From Promethearchaeota archaeon (GTDB lineage: Archaea > Asgardarchaeota > Lokiarchaeia > Sigyniarchaeales > SOKP01), in NCBI GenBank assembly GCA_030606485.1, contig JAUWGH010000005.1, positions 198,129 to 262,128 of the forward strand: DNA of 64,000 bases, written 5' to 3'. The position numbers and the translations under genes are program-made. This document shows, in pieces, positions 60,994-64,000 of the stretch (the stretch's first letter is position 1; the number at the start of each line of letters is the position of its first letter). The notes under the pieces are model-generated. The model had not been told where the DNA came from, made no database searches, and worked only from the letters and a program-made list of their open reading frames with translations.

Positions 60994-63900
60994 ATGAAAT
61001 TAAAATTGAAATCAAGATTTCTAGATTTTCGTGATAAGATAAGAACAAAGATCAGAGTAAAGAAAGAGAACTTTGTATTTATTATCTGTATAATTTTAAT
61101 TGTCTTTATTGCATTTCTTATTAGAATCAGCCCAGTGTTTGTTGGGCCCCCCTTGATTAAAGCGTTTGATCCTTGGATACAATATTATTCGGCAGAATAT
61201 CTAAGTCAAAATGGGATTTATGAATATTTTCATTGGCGCGATTATAAGTCTTGGTATCCTGGGGGAATTGAACGTTTTAGACTGAGACCCGGACTACAAT
61301 TAACAGTCTGTGTTATTTATTGGGTCTTAAATGGACTGGGAATTCCTATTCAATTATATGATGTTTGCTATTATTTTCCTGCATTTGCTGGAGCTTTAAC
61401 AGTTTTTGTTATGTACTTTTTAGGTAAGGAAATTTTAGATAAACGAACTGGTCTTCTTGCTGCATTTTTCTTAGCATTCAATCCTGGACATATGCAACGA
61501 ACAGTAGTTGGATTTTTTGATAATGAAACAATTGGCATTCTTGGAACATTATTAGTTCTTTTGTTTTTTGTTAAAGCAGTAAAAACAGGAAAAATCCATC
61601 ATGCAATCCTTGCTGGATTATCACTAGGTTATTTATCACTAAGTTGGGGTGGTTATGTTTATACGTTATTAATAATTCCTTTATTAACAGGGATATTAAT
61701 TTTAGTTGATAAATATTCACCAAGATTATTAATTGCTTATGCGGGAACTGAAGGGGTTGGAATCCTTGTTTATTCCTTATATATTAATTTTTCCCCCCAA
61801 AATTTTTTTAACGATTTTGAATTTTTAGCAGTTTTTCTCTTTTCAGTAGTATTAATTATATTTCATATTTTTTATCGACAAAAAACAATAAACCCAAAAT
61901 TTTATGATGGTATATTAACTTTCATGCGATGGGCAATAATTCCTATTATTTTAATTGGAGCAATAGTTCTATGGTTATTTCCTAATTTAATCCCATTTGG
62001 ATTTGATGCACGATTTACAAGCGTATTTTCTCCTATGTTAAGGCAAGATTTACAGTTAGTTGCTTCGGTTGCTGAGCATATGCCAAGCCCGTGGAGTGTA
62101 TTTTATTATAATACATTAATTCCGAGTTTATTAGTACCCGTAGGAATATATTTCTGTCTTAAAAGAGGAAATGAAGAGGATTTTTTAATTATAATCTATG
62201 TTCTCACTCTTTTCTATTTTACAGGCAGCATGATTAGAATTATTTTATTATTTGCTCCTGCAGTAGCTTTAATTGGCTCTTACGGGTTATCGAGTATTTT
62301 AAAATTGTTTGGAAGTTTTATTGGTAAAGAAAAAAGTATGATAACTAGACGTAGGAAAAGACAAATAAAAACGACTATTGGAAGTTGGGAATCCTTTGGA
62401 GTATATGCCATAGTCGGTTTTTTAATGTTTGCTCAAGTTTCTCACGCAGCAGATATTTCGATTAGTTCATTAGCTTACTCACAAATTACTCCAGGGGGTA
62501 ATCTTCATGATTGGGAAGAAAGTATGACTTGGATTAGGACTAATTTACCTCCCGGGACTGTAGTAGTAAGCTGGTGGGATTATGGATATTGGATAACTCC
62601 AATTGGTAATGCTACTACTGTTAATGATAATGCAACAATAAACCAAACACGAATAGGTGCCACAGGTATGGCATTTATGCAAACAGATGAACTAGAGAGT
62701 GCTAAAATTCTACGTCACTTGAAAGCTGATTATGTTCTCGTATATTTTGGTATGCTATATACAGGCCTTGGCGGCGATGAGGGAAAATGGCCTTGGATGG
62801 TTAGAATCTGTAATGATAATTATCAGTCGTATAAAAATTTTGGCTGGGAAGCTTATAATTGGAAAGAAAATAGTGTATTTGATGAATCAGAATATCAAAA
62901 TTCAACTACGGGTAAATATAAAGAAAAGTGGCTTCAGAGTCAATTAGTTAGATTAATGTTTGCTGGATTACCAACTAGGCTAGAAGAAGCAGATACAAAT
63001 AAATTAGAATTTAATTACGCGGAGCAAATTGCTGGTAATCCAAGTCGGGGTATTTCCCCACGTGAACTCGACGATGGTAGATTATGGTCTGAACTTATTC
63101 CTTACCACGGTTATTATGACTTCAAAGTGTTTAAACCAATATACTTTTCTGCACAGGGATTAGTAAAATTATTTCGAGTTGATTATACTGCATTAGATTC
63201 CTCAATAGAAATTAACAATCCGAAAGTTTATGATAATGGCTTTGCCAATTTTAAATTAGTAAATACAGGAATTAAAGAGGTAACCTTAGAGAATGTATTC
63301 ATTAAAGGAGATTCTTATGATTTTACTATTGAAGATAATAACAGTCAAATTGAACCAGGAGAGGAAAAACTCGTTTGGATAGATGCCCAAAATGCAGGTT
63401 TTGAATTAAACGATATTGTTGAAATATCAGTTAGCATTGAGGCTGAAGCTCTAGAAAATCAAAAGTATACCTTTGAAAATAGTTCTACTAATATTTTAGT
63501 TGAACCAACTCCTACATATGGAATTAAAATCAATAGAGAAAACAGTATTGCTTTAATTAATGAAGATAATTCTAATGCTAGCTTTTATTTAGAAGTAGAA
63601 AATACAGGCGAAGGAATTCTTAATATAAATTCAACATCCATAAACGGAATTGAATTCAACAAAACCAATTATCAGCTAAATAATTCATTATTAAAATCAG
63701 GATCTAAAATAACAATTTATCTTCCTGAATCTCCAGTCAATAAAACTACATTAGGAGATTCAATGGACAACTTAAGTGATACGATAAGAGTAGGTACATC
63801 TGAAGGAATATTCGATGAAACAATTTTTTCTTATAATAAAAAAGATTACAAAATTTCAATAATCTCTGAAGACCGGGTACTATCTGATGAAACAGAAATC

Positions 63901-64000
63901 TTATTTAGTAAAAATCGAACTCAAATTCCTATAGATTTAAATAGCGCTTGTGCCTATGATAATGGAACAATTTTTATTAAAGTAAAAAACACTGGAACTA
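60994..64000 (+). CDS. aglB: STT3/AglB oligosaccharyltransferase (3' end outside window)
   Basis: The enzyme transfers a lipid-linked oligosaccharide to Asn in N-glycosylation sequons outside the cell. The frame is open from the ATG at 60994 to the end of the window (over 1000 codons). The first about 470 residues contain roughly 13 membrane helices; FDPWIQYY near residue 60 is the first metal-binding acidic motif and FDNETIGI (around 175) the second. The sequon-binding WWDYGYW is at 527-533. The soluble part continues with Ig-like beta domains past residue 750, so the protein is longer than typical AglB. N-x-S/T sites are frequent in its own C-terminal region. Confidence 0.9.
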   Translation, partial: MKLKLKSRFLDFRDKIRTKIRVKKENFVFIICIILIVFIAFLIRISPVFVGPPLIKAFDPWIQYYSAEYLSQNGIYEYFHWRDYKSWYPGGIERFRLRPGLQLTVCVIYWVLNGLGIPIQLYDVCYYFPAFAGALTVFVMYFLGKEILDKRTGLLAAFFLAFNPGHMQRTVVGFFDNETIGILGTLLVLLFFVKAVKTGKIHHAILAGLSLGYLSLSWGGYVYTLLIIPLLTGILILVDKYSPRLLIAYAGTEGVGILVYSLYINFSPQNFFNDFEFLAVFLFSVVLIIFHIFYRQKTINPKFYDGILTFMRWAIIPIILIGAIVLWLFPNLIPFGFDARFTSVFSPMLRQDLQLVASVAEHMPSPWSVFYYNTLIPSLLVPVGIYFCLKRGNEEDFLIIIYVLTLFYFTGSMIRIILLFAPAVALIGSYGLSSILKLFGSFIGKEKSMITRRRKRQIKTTIGSWESFGVYAIVGFLMFAQVSHAADISISSLAYSQITPGGNLHDWEESMTWIRTNLPPGTVVVSWWDYGYWITPIGNATTVNDNATINQTRIGATGMAFMQTDELESAKILRHLKADYVLVYFGMLYTGLGGDEGKWPWMVRICNDNYQSYKNFGWEAYNWKENSVFDESEYQNSTTGKYKEKWLQSQLVRLMFAGLPTRLEEADTNKLEFNYAEQIAGNPSRGISPRELDDGRLWSELIPYHGYYDFKVFKPIYFSAQGLVKLFRVDYTALDSSIEINNPKVYDNGFANFKLVNTGIKEVTLENVFIKGDSYDFTIEDNNSQIEPGEEKLVWIDAQNAGFELNDIVEISVSIEAEALENQKYTFENSSTNILVEPTPTYGIKINRENSIALINEDNSNASFYLEVENTGEGILNINSTSINGIEFNKTNYQLNNSLLKSGSKITIYLPESPVNKTTLGDSMDNLSDTIRVGTSEGIFDETIFSYNKKDYKISIISEDRVLSDETEILFSKNRTQIPIDLNSACAYDNGTIFIKVKNTGT

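Noticed and set aside
62732-62947. 71-codon open frame on the plus strand
   Set aside because: It lies in another frame inside the STT3 gene, whose conserved motifs show which frame is real.

Overview
The window looks like chromosomal DNA of an Asgard archaeon of the Lokiarchaeota type. The information-processing genes are archaeal: RadA, an archaeal-eukaryotic RFC small subunit, FEN1, a Hef-type helicase, aEF1A, RNA polymerase subunit Rpo11, the exosome subunit Csl4, TFB-like factors and an STT3/AglB oligosaccharyltransferase. Alongside them are three unrelated small GTPases (MglA-like, Rab-like, Arf-like) and a Roadblock/LC7 protein, a combination typical of Asgard genomes. The DNA is very AT-rich. 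Many genes begin ATG shortly after an AT-rich TATA element, and intergenic spaces are short. I see no rRNA, tRNA, CRISPR array or insertion sequence.

Layout. 1-8.3 kb: the tail of a surface protein, radA, a TFB-like protein without a zinc ribbon, two GNAT-fold proteins, a PP-loop enzyme and two membrane proteins. 8.4-17.6 kb: a stand-alone XPF/Hef-type nuclease, an MglA-like GTPase with a Roadblock protein and an unknown partner, FEN1, a Rab-like GTPase, and a Hef-type helicase in an operon with a zinc-ribbon protein. 17.9-25.2 kb: a membrane-anchored esterase pair, then a tightly overlapping operon of unknown membrane proteins whose last gene is broken. 25.4-37 kb: a Ski2-like helicase with a SWIM zinc finger, a TPR protein, a second TFB-like factor, transporters and a 1029-residue surface protein. 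38-45 kb: decayed gene fragments, a GC-rich probably acquired alpha/beta hydrolase, aEF1A, secreted proteins and an Arf-like GTPase. 45.2-51 kb: an RNA-processing and transcription cluster (DUF99, RNase III-like, Rpo11, a possible Pcc1, Csl4, a METTL5-like methylase), enolase and RFC.

51.1-58.1 kb is the most striking stretch. A TusA/YeeE/TusDCB-type sulfur (or selenium) uptake and relay cluster is followed by an F420-non-reducing [NiFe] hydrogenase with HdrC and HdrB. The large subunit (55137-56444) stops before the C-terminal nickel-binding CxxC motif. That motif is instead encoded by a tiny separate gene, vhuU (56506-56655), in which the first metal-binding residue is an in-frame TGA. This is the arrangement of a selenocysteine-containing hydrogenase, and conventional gene calling cuts or misses it. 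A structured stretch directly after vhuU is a candidate SECIS element. The set points to H2-dependent (or H2-evolving) electron transfer coupled to heterodisulfide-reductase chemistry in a selenium-using archaeon.

58.2-64 kb: an ADP-forming acyl-CoA synthetase alpha-type protein, TruA, a 50-residue conserved-looking protein too short for usual cut-offs, and the start of an STT3 oligosaccharyltransferase that runs off the window.

Several genes (8396-9133, 13077-13631, 41457-42667, 20273-20699) have reading frames that lack a normal start or are interrupted and would be restored by a single-base change. Either small assembly indels, true gene decay or non-canonical initiation is at work, and this should be kept in mind when reading gene 5' ends.
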